Below are positions 45,389 through 58,471 of a stretch of 64,000 nt of DNA, in pieces. Where the stretch lies: NCBI GenBank assembly GCA_028023455.1, contig JAQFVV010000020.1:12192385-12256384 (forward strand), given 5' to 3'. Every line of letters starts with the position of its first letter. Position 1 is the first letter of the stretch. A program made the translations under genes and the position numbers. Source of the DNA: Epiperipatus broadwayi. Taxonomy: Eukaryota; Onychophora; Udeonychophora; Euonychophora; Peripatidae. Below the pieces are notes generated by a model. It had not been told where the DNA came from. It saw only the letters and a program-made list of their open reading frames with translations, and ran no database searches.

Positions 45389-46553
45389 AAATAGAATAAT
45401 AACCAAGTACAATAGTAATTATATAAAAGTTAAAGAAAAATGGCTAAAATTAATCTAAAGAAGTCTCAACAGAAGATACATCATTCTTTTTTCATCTTTG
45501 ACAAGATGATGGTAGTCTTTTTATTACATAAAAAAGAAACTAAGAATGAATAAGATTCAAGTATAAATTTAATCTAAATTTACTATCATATTCATATTAA
45601 TATTTAAATAATCAAAATTCAATAATTACTACTTCTGATTTCCAAACTTACCATTAACACTGTTTGATATTTAGCTACCTAAGAGTAATCAATGTCTTTT
45701 ACCGAGGTAGGTGCATGGATATTTGAAACATATTTGTGCGTGTAATCAAAACTTTGGCATGAATTATATTATAACTACTGCATTTATTTTATAATATTGC
45801 AAAAAAAAATAATAATATTAATATGTTATTATTTCCTACTTTAATAATTTTGTAAAATCAATTATTTAAAAAGTTGTTTTTATTATTTCTTTTTGTCAAA
45901 CAATATATATGTGTGTGCATCATTTAAATGGAAAACAACTACTCTTCCACATATGTGTTGTGAATATGAAGTACTCCACATCAATAAGAGTTTTAGAAAA
46001 ACAGGTGGCCACCCATTCTTAAAATCTACTTTTAAATAAACTAACATTCATTGACAGTGCAGAAAATGAAATGCAATGTTATTTAACAGCTAGATTTTAA
46101 AATCAGTTTATTACTAATAAAAGTTTGAATTATAAATTCCAAGGGAGGAAAAGCATCAGATTTTAATAACCTGCAATAATAAACTAAATAAGTTTGTATT
46201 ATTAAATAACCCAGAATTTTTAAAGATATATATGTAATTTAGACGAAAGGCAACTAACTTTCTACATAAACATGGTGAATAGAAGCATTCCCCAGCAATA
46301 AATGATTTAAAAGAATGGATGGCCAGACATTTTTAAAGCCTGCTTTTAAATAAACTAGCATCCATTAACAATGCTGGAAATGAAGTGCAAAATTATTTAA
46401 CAGCCAGATTTTTAAATGGCAAATAGAGATGGTGATAAAACTAATATCGTCATAACCTATTTTAAGTTGCCAAAATTGTAGTAATAATCAAATAAAAATT
46501 TATAATTTATAAATCAATAATGTGTTAATATTAAAAAATATAATTATATGTAC
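45389..46553. other. No gene seen; short local repeat
   Basis: Segments near 46000-46100 and 46300-46410 resemble each other (AAATAAACTA, CATTCATTGACA and ATTTAACAGC motifs), an old direct repeat of about 300 bp spacing. It is non-coding. Confidence 0.4.
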
Positions 46554-46695
46554 CATCACCATCATCAACCATTATCAGTACACTACAGGATGAAGGTCTC
46601 TCCAAGTTCAATCCATCTTCTCCGATCTTTAACTTCTCTTCTCCACAACACCCCTGAACACTTTCTTATTTCATCCATCCATCTCATATGTGATT
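46554..46695 (-). mobile_element. RTE LINE 3' fragment, 5'-truncated
   Basis: The last ~140 bp of the RTE family with its ATC/GAT-rich tail at the left (minus orientation). It stops at CATATGTG, the equivalent of about 7915 in the full copy. No clean TSD was seen. Confidence 0.82.
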
Positions 46696-47134
46696 TACAG
46701 TACAATTTCTAGAATTATCCATTATTTGTTAATTCCTTACTTATCATAGAAAATAATTTTTAACTGCTACCATATAAAAATTTAAATTCGTTTTTTTTTA
46801 TAAAAACAAAGTCAAAAAAAAAAAGAAAGATTATATTTAGTTTTTCATATCTTAAGAAAAATCTTCAACCTTTATTATAGAAATCATTCAAATAGTCTTT
46901 ATTCTTTTTTTATAAAGTTATGATAGCATTTTTAAATATAATTTCTTTCATAAGATCACTATGATAATAATAAGTTTACATTTAAATATATTTATCCATC
47001 TTTTTTTTAAAGTTACAATTGGTTAGCTTGTTCTTTTATTTTTAAAAAACTGTTAAAATTATTATCAATATTCATGAATAATTTAATACATAATGGGCAT
47101 ATATAACTAAATAAAAAACAAAATGGCTAATCTC
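46696..47134. other. No gene seen
   Basis: AT-rich DNA ahead of the microsatellite. Confidence 0.4.
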
Positions 47135-47361
<227 letters not shown>

Positions 47362-49206
47362 GTAAAAGGCCAATAGGTTCATCTTTAATGCCTGATATTA
47401 ATAAATTTTACGATTATTTTTCAGTGCTGGGTAGATGTATTTTTAATGAGGTAAATGATGTGGATGATAACAGAGACAGGGACATTTTAGGATATGACAT
47501 TAGAATAGGATTTATAACTAAAGAAGATATTAAAAAAGCTGTTAATCAAATAAATGTAAATTCTAGTCCTGGTTTTGATAATATTCCTGCATTCCTAATA
47601 AAAGGCTGTGTGGAGATTCTGTCATAGCCTCTGGAATATATCTTTAATCTTTCAATTGAAACAGGTATTTTTCCTTCTTACTTGAAAATTACTAAGGTTA
47701 TACCAATACATAAAAAAGGATCTCATTCAGAAGTTTCTAATTATAGGCCAATCTCAGTTTTATTTATTTTTTCACAAATATTTGAGAAATGTATATATAA
47801 TGGTATTATTGGTCAAGTTAATTCATTGGTTTCAAGTTTTCAACATGGATTTTTACCATGTAGATCTGTTGAAACAAATTTATTGACTATACATTATTAT
47901 ATTGCCCATTCTTTAAATAATCAAGCACAACTTGATGTAATTTATTTTGATTTAGGTAGAGCTTTTGATAGAGTTATTCATTCTAAACTTTTAAGAAAAA
48001 TGTCTGATATGGGTTTCTCACTGAATTTGTTAAATTTGTTTAAGTCATTTTTGCAAAATAGACCTTCTTTTATTAAATGTAATAATAATGTTTCACATGC
48101 TTATGTTAATGAATTAGATGTTCTGCAAGGTAGTGTATTGGCACCATTATTATTTGCAATATATATATAAATGATTTGGATAGATATATAGTGAAGGATA
48201 GTCTATTATCATATGCTGATGATTGTAAAATATTTAAATTAATTACTTGTTATAAGGATCATTTACAGCTTCAGTCTTATATAGATAGCTTTTCTGAATG
48301 GTGTTTGAAGAATAACATGCATATAAATATAGAAAAATGTTGTGCTGTTACATATACAAGGAAAGTTCAATACTATATGGACTCATATTATATAAATAAT
48401 AAGACTATTGAATATAAAAAGTATTATAAAGATCTTGGAATGTGGTTTAATCAGAATGGATCTTTTATAACTCATGTAGATAATATTTTATGTAATGCCA
48501 ATAAAATAATGGGGTTTATTCTTTGTAATGGATGTTATTTTAATATTTTTATTAAAATACATTTGTTTAAAACACTTGTACTTCCTATAATGGGATATGG
48601 TTCAATAATATGGAACTCGAATAAATTATCTCATATAGATAAATTGCAATCAATATACAATAAATTCAGTAATATAATTAATGTGAAAGATGTTTGTATA
48701 AATTTGTTTCATAGAAGAATGATCCATGATATGAAATTTTTTTATTTAATCATTCATGGAAAAATTTATTTACATAATTGTATTTCAAAGGTTTTAATAA
48801 GAGTTCCTTATGTATATACAAGAAATAAGGATTTATTTAGTATCGATAAATATAAATGTGAAACTTTATATTTAGCAGCATTATATAGATTGCCAAATTT
48901 TTATAATATCTATTTTAATGATATTGACATATTTTTAGTAGATCTAAAGACATTTATTAAGGAAACAACAATAACTTTGTCAAATATTTAAGGTTACTCT
49001 CTTTATATAATCAGATTGGGAGTAACATTAATCTTTGTGATATTTTAAATTTGAAATATTTTTTTAAATTTTAAATAATGTTTTATTATGTAAACATTTA
49101 TATTTTCATTTTATGTTATATGTATTATCTTTCCTTTTATTGTAATGTGCAAATTGTAATTGGCTTTATGCTGTTGTTTAACACTTAAATAAATGAATTG
49201 AATTGA
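47362..49206 (+). pseudogene. Jockey/CR1-like LINE reverse transcriptase, nearly intact
   Basis: Plus strand. The frame opens directly after (ATT)n with IGSSLMPDINKFYDYF, so any endonuclease half is missing. The reverse transcriptase follows: SSPGFDNIPAFLIKG, IPIHKKGSHSEVSNYRPIS, FQHGFLPCRSVETNLL, a 'YFDLGRAFDRVIH' piece with the first catalytic Asp, 'LQGSVLAPLLFAIYI', and the catalytic SYADDCKIF near 48213. A thumb and C-terminal domain end at 48991 without a zinc finger. Only two lesions are seen: TAG at 47625-47627, and a TA-repeat length change near 48160-48170 that shifts the frame just before the YADD block. A short AT-rich 3' UTR ends in TGAATTGAATTGAA and then (ATT)n. The clade is by resemblance only. 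Confidence 0.85.
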
Positions 49207-49256
<50 letters not shown>

Positions 49257-49300
49257 CATCATCATCATCATCATCATCATCATTATTATTATTATTATTA
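49207..49300. repeat. (ATT)n-(ATC)n-(ATT)n microsatellite
   Basis: An ATT repeat with an ATC block at about 49257-49283, immediately after the LINE 3' end. Confidence 0.95.
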
Positions 49301-50508
49301 ACATTTAAGTGAATAAATATTAAAATGTTATTATTATTGGTTTTATTATAAACCATGGATACAATATTTTGATTTCTTCTTGTATAGTTATTCTGTAAAT
49401 ATTTTTACCAAAGCATTTCTAAAATAATAGAAGTATCATGATCTTCAAGATTCTGTCCACATGTCTTTAATAGTTATTCAATTTCAGATCTTTTTCTGTT
49501 GAGAGATTTATGATTCTTGATGAAATCAGAATTCAAACTTTGATTCAAGGCTTTTTCAAGTGACATACTCTTTCCTCTCATATAAACTTGGTAAATTTGG
49601 ATATATTGTTGTTCAGAGATATTTAGTTTCATGTAAACACAACAGATGCTTTTGAAAAATTCTATCTATATACTGAAAGTCATTCTCATATTTCAGAATG
49701 ATTTAATATTACTTATTTTCTTACTCCAACAGTTCTTTGAATAATTGCTATATTATTTCTTGGTAATACCTCACAACTTCAATTCATTACTTCAAATTGT
49801 AAACTAGCAAGGCTAACCTTTTAATTTCTGAATAAAACCCACTTTTCAGTAAGCCTAACAAGAGTCAGTTTAATTATTATTAATGAATTTGCCCTAAGTC
49901 TAACGATCCAGTTACATTTCTTGTCTTTTAAACAGTTTTAAACAATTTTTTAATTTTTAATATGAGTAAAAAATTTAATAGCATTTTTGTTACCAAAAAA
50001 AAAAAAAAAATATTTGACAATATTTTACAATTCTGTTACAAAAATATTTTTATTTAAAAAAAAACAAATGAAATCTTTATTTTTACAACCTTAAGTTTAT
50101 AATTAACAATTTACACATTTAATTAATTAAAACAAAATTTAATATCAATTTTTTCATTATATAGCAATTATATTTTTTATACAAGCCTACTTTCTGTGAT
50201 AATAATAAGAAAATAATTCTTTTCATAGCCTCCCCCCCCATTTTCGTAATCAAAATGGAAATAAAATGATTAGTTATTTTTGTTTCAATTTTATTTATCA
50301 TTTTTTTTACATTTACACCCCAAATTAAAATAAATTTTAAGTTTCTTTTAATATTTATTTTCATGCATTTGAAATTCTTATTGAAATGGAAATATACATT
50401 TCAAATTTATTTAAGTTGTTAGAAGTAGACAGATTAATTTAAGATTCAAAAATTAAATTGCATATTAGCAAAATGGCATAGCCAAGTAAATATAACATAT
50501 AATACTAA
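49301..50508. other. No gene seen
   Basis: AT-rich DNA with homopolymer A runs near 49996. Short frames are without domains. Confidence 0.45.
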
Positions 50509-50840
50509 ATCATCCGTGCACTTTACTACTGTTACACAATGCTTTATTTACCACCCTCTTTTACAGTTTACAGTTTCGATTGCCTCAGCAATCTTCTTTA
50601 TAACATTTATATCTCCTAACTTCAACTGCTTTACAGTTTACAGTTTTGATTGTCCCAGCAATCTTCTTCAGAACTTCTATATCTCCTAACTTCAACTGCT
50701 AAATTCAAATTTGAATTTAGCCATTGAAGTTAGGAGATATAAAAGTTCTGAAGAAGATTGCTGGGGCAATTGAAACTGTAAACTGTAAAAGAGGATGGTA
50801 AATAAAGCATTGTGTAATAGTAGTAAAGTGCATGGATGAT
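50509..50840. mobile_element. Palindromic element with three hammerhead-like cores
   Basis: The ends ATCATCCGTGCACTTTACTAC (left) and the complementary GTAGTAAAGTGCATGGATGAT (right) are inverted. The centre (50698-50721) is a perfect 24-base palindrome. The left arm holds two tandem ~68-bp copies of one block, the right arm one inverted copy. Each copy has the CTGAAGA-type core hairpin: the right arm 50744-50784 is intact, the left copies are 50635-50675 (AAA for GAA) and one near 50570-50610 (core lost). Confidence 0.8.
50744..50784 (+). ncRNA. Hammerhead-like motif with perfect AGTT/AACT stem I
   Basis: Plus strand: AGTT, core CTGAAGA (fits CTGANGA), an extra A, stem II GATTG/CAATT around CTGGGG, GAA, ACTGT, cleavage base A, AACT. 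Stem I pairs perfectly. Stem III is only two pairs with a one-base loop, and there is an extra A at stem II, so it is non-canonical. Confidence 0.5.
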
Positions 50841-51104
50841 CTACTATTATATAATATGGCATTGCAATAAGAAAATTAGTTATTAAATATAACATAATAA
50901 ATTACATTTTAATTTGACACAGATATAGGCACACACATAAGATATAGAAAATTTTATTTGTCTTTAAATAAAACACACTTCTTTCCTGCTTAGCATGAGA
51001 ACTTTATGCAAGCATTCACCATAGTAATTATCAGCAATTTGTAGCCCCTATTTTGATTTTTAACTAGTGGATAAAGTAAGAAAGTGTATTAGTGTGATAT
51101 GGAA
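50841..51104. other. No gene seen
   Basis: Short unassigned AT-rich DNA. Confidence 0.35.
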
Positions 51105-51196
51105 AAGTTACAGATCAAAGAGGGTAGATTAAACTCTTCATCCTGCAGAGGATTGACAATGATTGATTGAAAAATGATGATGATGATGATGATGAT
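51105..51196 (+). mobile_element. RTE LINE 3' terminal fragment
   Basis: It resembles the last ~90 bases of RTE (GGATTGACAATG before the tail) and ends in (GAT)n at about 51176-51196. Heavily 5'-truncated. Confidence 0.65.
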
Positions 51197-54100
51197 ATAA
51201 GCCTGAAACAACTATTCCTTAAAAAATAAAAAGTTCAAATTTTTTTTGTGGCCATTTTGTAAATGGCAGCCAACTTGTAAAATTTATAACATCATAGGAT
51301 AGCAACTTTATGTAATGCAAAAGTAAAATGATGAAGGTTATGCTAAAAATATACAATACAGTATTTATTCATTATACATAGTGCAGTATACAATATTTCA
51401 ATTATAAACTTAAATACCACTTTATTTAATTTTCATCCAGTGTCAATTACATGGCAATCAATACATTCATTAATGACAGTAAAAAAGTGCTTCATTCAGT
51501 ACATCAAATGTATTAATATTATATTTTAAGATAGGTACATTAACTGAAAAACTGTATATTCACTCACTTTTATAGACTTAAATTCTTATTAGTGATATTT
51601 TACTTGTTGCAAAAATTACAATCAAAATACAGTAATTGAAAAATTTACTGTAATTACAAGTTATTTTGAGAAACAAAAATTATTTTGTGTATTATGCAAT
51701 CAAAGCTACTAAATATAAATGTAAAATATTATTTACTGTACAGTATTTGCTTAATTTTAAAGCATAATATCATAATTTGTTTAAAAAATATCCAAGTCAA
51801 AAGAAGTATTATCACAAACATAAAAAAATACAATGCCAAAAAGCAAATATAAATTTCATTCAACATAAAACTACAAATATTATTATAGTCATATAATATA
51901 TTATTAATAACTAATTGTGTACTGTATTAGTTAAAATATTCAGTCAACTAATTTTGAATTAAAACTTTTCCATCAAATTAAAACTGTTATTATTGTTAAT
52001 CTAAAATATTTTTAATTAAAAAAAGAGAGAGAAAAAATGATTTTATGAATTATGCAATTAATAATCTACTTTATATGATCAAAAAATTAATATTTACTTT
52101 CTAGATTTTAAGTCATAATCTTATAATTGTTTCAGATAAATACAAGACATTTGTGAAGTTATAGAAAACTTAAAAAATACCAAAAAAAAAACCCCACAAA
52201 TTTTATTTAGTGTAAAACTAAAAATAAATTTTGGTCATATATTATTAATAATTAATTTTAAATTCTGTATTATTATGTATTCGTTAAAACGTTCCACCAA
52301 GCACATTTAAATTAAAACCTTTATAAGTGTTAATTGCAATCAAAACTTCTTTTTATCATAAATGTAGATTTTTGATAATAAAAAAAAAGGAGGCGATGAT
52401 TTCTTGCATACCACTTAATAATCTTTTTTATTAAATGTAATTTCAGAAGACCACAAAAATGCTCTTATTAAAAGGCTGTTAAGTCATGGCACTTTCTCTA
52501 ATTTCATGGTAGTTACCATTAAACAATTTTCCCTATGATTGAGTAGTAGCAGCTAAGTCTTAAAACAAATGTGAAAAAAAATAGAAATTACTATCTTTAT
52601 AACAACATTGATTTAAAGACTTTAAATTGAAGAAATTTCATGATTTTAATTTTTATTTAAATTGATTGTATTTTTGCCATTACGAAATAATATATTATTC
52701 AAAAAGTTGCAAGGTCCTTTGAAGAAAATAAGAAAGCACCGAAAATAGCTATCACATATAATAAAATGTGATATCTCATGCCATAAAAAAGACCATAGCT
52801 AGTGTAATTGTATATAAAGTGCTGCTTATTTAGATTTGCATAATACATGTAAAAGAAGTCTTAAATATTTATTACAATGTGCAAACATAGAATGCATTGT
52901 ATAGATATTTTTATACAAATTATAATGATAGCATTTTAAATATTCAAACATATTAAAAAAAATTAAATTCCGCATTCTTTATCTTTCTTACGTTTTTTTT
53001 AAAATTATGATATAAGAAATCTTTTCTAAACAAATATATTTACCATTAGTTAAATCTGTATTTATTTTATAAAATTTCTTTCTATTTCTTAAACCAAAAT
53101 AAATTGAGGATTTATATATATTTTTATCACTTAATGGATTCAATAGAAGGAACATTTTCATTTCACATTTAAATATCTCTATAAGATTAATTATGTTATT
53201 GCTATTTTTGCCATAATTTTTTTTTAGAATGGCACTATTATTAAATTAACTTTATTATCAATTTTACCAAACTATCAATATAATTTACTTTCATATTTCT
53301 TTGTTTCAAAATATAAAAAAATATAAACATTAATTTAATATAGGTTATTTCCATAAATTAATTGAGAATATTTTGTTTAATAAGTATATTTTAAAAGGCA
53401 TTAATTAGACTAAACATGATTTTATTATTTCGGCTTTTAAAATTTTTAAGAAAAATTGTAAAAAATTTGGTAATTAAAAAAACAGCATGGAGAGTATTAC
53501 TTTAAATGATTTATGATTTATTATAAACAAGAGAAATGATAAGAATTCCTGAAGTTATTTATATTATATGTTTTTGTTTTTATAGGAAATTATATTTAAG
53601 TTAAGGCAATTTGGTTTTAAATAAAAGTGAAAATTCATAAGAATGGAGTAAAATTCAAGTTAAAATATGTACAAAGTAATATATATGAGAAATCATCTAA
53701 ATCTTCTATGACTTTTTATATGGTTGTATTTTTCAAGGATTGTGTGACATATTTTATTACTTAAGCCATAATGCAATTTCATAACTTGAGGTTTGAATCT
53801 GAGCTAAATTTAACTTAATTTTTTTTCATGCTTTTTTTTAATATGCAGATAATCTACAGATAATTAAGTCAATGGCTAGGAATTCATTTCCTCCATGATT
53901 AAAACAGAAAACATCATGAGTCTAGTGAGTTATGTTTTCTTTTTCATTATTTTTCTATGAAGCTATTGGAAAGTCAGCCTTGCCCTTAGAATTTAATGAT
54001 TACTTTTATCTATTAATGGCCATTAATTAGAGTTTTTTAATGAAAATAATAATAGTTTTATTTTTATTTCTGTCTTGTTTGGACATGTGTTAAAAGCACT
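51197..54100. other. Long AT-rich stretch, no gene seen
   Basis: Almost three kilobases without a supported reading frame, RNA gene, TSD or inverted repeat. Short A/T runs only. It may contain decayed repeats I cannot recognise. Confidence 0.5.
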
Positions 54101-54190
54101 GAGTGGCACTACTGTATGGAGAGTTTTGCCTGTTTTAATAAGAGTTATAAGCGAGCATAAAAAAATGGTGATCAGGTGATGTTTATTGGC
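54101..54190 (+). mobile_element. Family A 3' fragment
   Basis: It runs from CACTGAGTGGCACTACTG to GTGATCAGGTGATGTTTA, the right arm only. The left arm and ribozyme are absent. Confidence 0.7.
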
Positions 54191-54224
54191 TTAAATAGCT
54201 AACCCTGCAATCATTGAGTCAATG

Positions 54225-54620
54225 AAACATTTATTTATGTTGTCATCACAATTTTTAATTATCATCAATCTATTTCAGTATGAAGTGACTCCAAATTTAT
54301 CCAATGCTTTTGATCTATGACTTATTCTTCTTCAGATCACTTCAGAAAACATTATTTGATTAATCTATCTTACTTGTGGGTTTTTTAAAAAAATTTAAAA
54401 TCTTTTGAGATTTAATTTATAACTTCAGGTATGTATAAATTAACTTATTTTATAGAAATCTTCAGCCCAGTTTCATTTCAACAAGTTGCCATTCTTTTCA
54501 TTAATCCTAATAAACATTGCAGTCTCCATATTGCTCTTCTATTAAGTGCCCATGATTCCAAATCATAGATTCACACCGGGTACATTTTTCATTAAAAATC
54601 GTGCTTTTCCCAACTCTTCA
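54225..54620 (-). pseudogene. Decayed RTE LINE 3' region
   Basis: Minus strand, recognisable by the order of blocks ATCATCAATC tail, CTTCTTCAGATC, ATCTTACTTGTGG, and TTCTATTAAGTGCCCATGATTCC, each matching the 7.8-8.2 kb region with many changes. Confidence 0.65.
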
Positions 54621-54628
54621 TTTATTTT

Positions 54629-54950
54629 CTTAGAGAAAAACTCTAGTTTAATAAGAAGTTAATGATAAACGTAGTTAGGTTTATCAGAAATGTTCGAAGT
54701 CGAGATTGTGAATGGAGCAAGTTTGACGGTTGTAAATAAATATGTGACAATTCGCCATAGATAAATACTCTTAATGTAATATATATACATATATGAGAGC
54801 TGATGACCTGACAAACTGATGAGTGCTGGTTCAACACAAAATGCATCCTGGGGGTCATTTGTCTTTTATTATATTTTTATTTATATGAAGAATAAAAAAG
54901 AGGAACTGTGGACATTATTAAAATAATTGATAAGATAATATGCATACAAG
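54629..54950 (+). mobile_element. Family F ribozyme-bearing repeat, copy 1
   Basis: It starts TTAGAGAAAAACTCTAG, continues AATGATAAACGTA and a CAATTCGCCATA block, and carries the hammerhead-like motif at 54812-54851 followed by a TTTGTCTTTTATT tail. It is collinear with copy 2 at 55.04 kb. The motif belongs to the B/C type. Confidence 0.72.
54812..54851 (+). ncRNA. Hammerhead-like motif, family F, one core change
   Basis: CAAA, core CTGATGA, stem-loop II (GTGCTG, GTT, CAACAC, one mismatch), AAA instead of GAA, stem III ATGCAT (self-complementary), cleavage base C, CTGG. Probably inactive. Confidence 0.5.
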
Positions 54951-55035
54951 AAAAAAGATGAAAAGCCATGTATGTATTTGTGTGTCTAAAAAATCAGATA
55001 TAATAATCTTTAACTTGGATTAAAGTTTATATTTG

Positions 55036-55500
55036 TATTAGAGAACAACTCTAGTTAAATAAATGATTAATATGTATATTGGTGATTATTTATCTTTTCG
55101 ACATATATGTGTTCAAGTGTATCAGAGTGGTGGGTTGTGTGAAAGTCTGTGCTCATATTCCCTATATATTACATATATAGACATATGTATATAATATGCC
55201 TGCGTTTCAGTTATTAAATGATTAATGATAAACGTAATTAGGTTTATCAAAAATGTACAAAAGTCGAGGTTGTGGTTGTAAATAAAGATGTGACAATTCG
55301 CCATACATAAATACCCTTCGTTTAATAAAGATATATATGAGAGTTAGTGACCTGAGCCAACTCATGAGGGCAGGTTCAATACGAAATACATCTTAGGGAT
55401 CATTTGTCTTTTATTGTCTCTTTATTTATATGAGGAATAAAAAAGAAAGAGGAAATATGGAAATTATTAAAATAATCTTTTAGTAATAAATTAAAACTGT
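55036..55500 (+). mobile_element. Family F repeat, copy 2, split by a C element
   Basis: It begins TTAGAGAACAACTCTAG, is interrupted after AAATGATTAAT, and resumes at 55227 with GATAAACGTAATTAGG. The decayed hammerhead at 55357-55396 has CCAA, CTCATGA (G5 changed), GAA, ATACAT, C and TTAG. Confidence 0.72.
55060..55226 (+). mobile_element. Family C fragment (143 bp) inside family F, with 12-bp TSD
   Basis: TAAATGATTAAT at 55060-55071 and 55215-55226 frames 55072-55214. The insert starts ATGTATATTGGTGATT, a few bases upstream of the ribozyme cleavage position in complete C copies, and carries the downstream tRNA-like tail before CCTGCGTTTCAGTTAT. Confidence 0.85.
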
Positions 55501-56439
55501 ATATATACATCAATAATATTTCAATAAAACTTTCAAATACATAATATTTAATTAAGAAAATGTAATACTTATAATCTAATACTTTATAAATAAAACGACA
55601 ATTAACTTTTAAAATTTACTAAAATAAACATATTGATTTTTCTAAATTTAAAATAATAAAATCAAGAATAATGTAAAAAACATAATTGGAACTTTAGAGC
55701 GTCTTTATTAATTATTTAACGAAAATGAACAAAAAGTAATTTTATTGAATGCATCTCTAATTTAATAAAGAAGATAGAAATAATATTGATTCTTTTTTAA
55801 AAATAATACCAAATGTAAATTGTAATTCAATAATTATTTTAAATCGTATAAGTTAATTTGGCATAAATTTCATACGTCGTACATGAAGAACATTTTTTGA
55901 ATAATAAAAAGAATAATTTATAAGCTATTTATGTATGAAAATATTTATATAAAGTATGTATGTCAAGTATCCTTTCGAAATATAAATTAAGCTAGCTATG
56001 CTATAATCCATCAAGAGATAATGCTAAATGGTCAAATCGTGCATGTTTTAATACAGTTGTAATATGTGGATTCTAACGCTCAAAATCTACGAATTGTAGC
56101 TCCAGATTTTTCCTTTTAGTGTTTGAAACTACTATTGAGCAATAAACCAATATATTTTACTTTGTAGGGTGACATTGCATTTTTCTCTAGAATTTGATTT
56201 ATTTTATGTTTCTTACTGTTTAGAGGATTATCATAAAGTTTCATGATCCTTTTATTTATGAAAGTATAGTTTTACAAATTAGGAATATTTCTCAAGTACT
56301 TTAAAGCAAAGTATATTTTAAATTTTTTTTAAAATTAAAAAAAGTATTACTAGTCCAGTAGTACACAAAGCATAGTGAACCATTGTATTATTGTTTTTAT
56401 TTTTAATCCTTATAAATCCATAGAAAAATAATAACCTCC
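55501..56439. other. No gene seen
   Basis: AT-rich DNA with no supported features. Confidence 0.4.
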
Positions 56440-57310
56440 CTATGTTTAATCCAGCTTGTGCACTACATAGTTTCTCTTCACATTACACCAGCAAATTGGC
56501 ATATGTTATCATTCATTACACATCATTCATTTTTTAGGTCCTTTACAGCTCTGTTAGAATCTTGTTTATGACTTCAATTGTTTTTCTTTTGTTAACTTTT
56601 TTAGTTTAACTTTGTTTTAGACTAATATTTCAATGATATCCATGATATCTATTCGTTTTTTCATTTATGTAATTTATTTTCAACCCTTCCTATTATTTCC
56701 AACACACATCTTTCCAGACATTACTATGTGGCATAAAGTCTTTCTTTGCTCTTTTATTAAGGTTCCACATCTTAGATCTATATGTGAGTTCTTCAAAATC
56801 CATTTATTAAAAATCTTTCAAGTAAATAATCATATTTTCTTTTCAATATTATTTCCACCAAAACCACTCCAGTTTTTATCCATTATGTTTTCAGGCTTAT
56901 TCATAGCTTTTATAATATTTTCTAAACTCTTAAACATTATTTAGGAAAACAATCACACCAATCTGCATAATTAGTTGATTTAAATCGACACATATTTTTA
57001 TTTAATTTCCCATTTTACCCATAAAACATTTTTTATAAACGGTTTTAACAAGTTTGAAAGAATAAAACCACTCTTTTGCATTCTCTTTTCAATGTTAATC
57101 TTTTTGGCATTATCATGTATTGTAATCACTACTGTTGTATTTTGATAAATATTCTTCATAATTTGAAAAATATTTTTGGTTTATGTTTTAATATAGCTTT
57201 AATCATTGTTTATAGAATCAAATGATTTTTTTATATTTATAAATTCAAACAGTAGCTAATTCTACTCATTAATCTTTTTATCATGTTTTTTAGCACATAC
57301 ATGTGATCTC
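56440..57310 (-). pseudogene. Heavily decayed RTE LINE
   Basis: Blocks such as GTTCCACATCTTAGATC, CCACCAAAACCACTCC and TTTCAATGTTAATC occur in RTE order on the minus strand, with large internal deletions around the FADD region. Confidence 0.65.
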
Positions 57311-57314
57311 TTGT

Positions 57315-58471
57315 GCTATACATGATAGTTCTTTTATCCATGTAATTTCATTTTCAACCTTTTATTACTACTCCTAATATATATCTCACTAGACTATCTC
57401 TATTGCTCTTCTTCTAAGTGTCCAAGTTTCAGATCCATAAAGTAAAAACTGATAAGCACATCTATTAAAAAGCTTTCTTTTCAAACACATAGATATATTT
57501 CATTTTAATATTATTATTTCTACCAAAACCACTCCAACTAAGATTAATTCTATAATCAATTTCATTCATTATGTTTCTATTTATATTAAGAATCTGACCA
57601 AGATATTTGTAGTTATTAACTTTCTCTAGTTCATAATTATAAATTTTTATTTTCTAAAAAAATCCATTGAATATTAATCAAGGCTTTTTTGGCATTTATT
57701 TTTAGTTCTACTTTCTTACTTTTGTCTCATAACTCTTGCAACAATTTCTGAAGATCTGAAATATTATTTGGAAATGCCATCTTTAACATCTAAATAGTTA
57801 ATAATCTCCATTTACTTTTACTTTTTAGCTTTCCATTTTAGTGTATAAAATACTTATTATAAAACTTCAGAAAACGTTTTCATGAAATCACCCTGCTGCC
57901 CACCTTGCATTTTGAATAAATAGTTTTCAAAATATAACAATATCTTGAAAAATTTAATGCTTTAATGACTGTAGTAATGTCTATAGACTCAAATGGTTTG
58001 GCATAATTTATAAATTTAAAGCACAATGGCAACTCATATTTACTTGTCTTTTCCATAACTTCCTTCAATACTTAGTAGATATTTTACATTATGTTAAATA
58101 ATTTTTAAATCCTTATTGTTCTTTTGGTTGATGAACATCTAGAGTTTGTTGTAGATGAGTTGTAATTATCCCATTAAAGATTTTGTATTGAACTGATAGA
58201 AAATTAATGCTTGTGTATTTTCTAAGATCTTCTATATCATCCTTTTTAAATAATATTTCTATTCCAATCTTCCAATTATCTGATACATCGTTTTTCATTT
58301 AAACAGTTGGTATATAATTTTGACAACAATTTTTTTATTTCTTTATCTGCTTCTTTTAAAATATAGATTATAATTCCATTATTTTATGAGGCTTTTTCAT
58401 TTTTCACAGATTTAATTGCAAGTCTCAGTTTTTCATTTAAAATGATAGGAAATTTAAAAAATGTAATAACT
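57315..58471 (-). pseudogene. Decayed RTE LINE, 3' half of a split copy
   Basis: Minus strand. Recognisable pieces include KYELPLCFKFINYAKPFES (palm motif with first Asp lost), YTSINFLSVQYKIF and 'DNWKIGIEILFKKDD'. Many stops. The copy continues after the A and C insertions at 59609. Confidence 0.78.
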
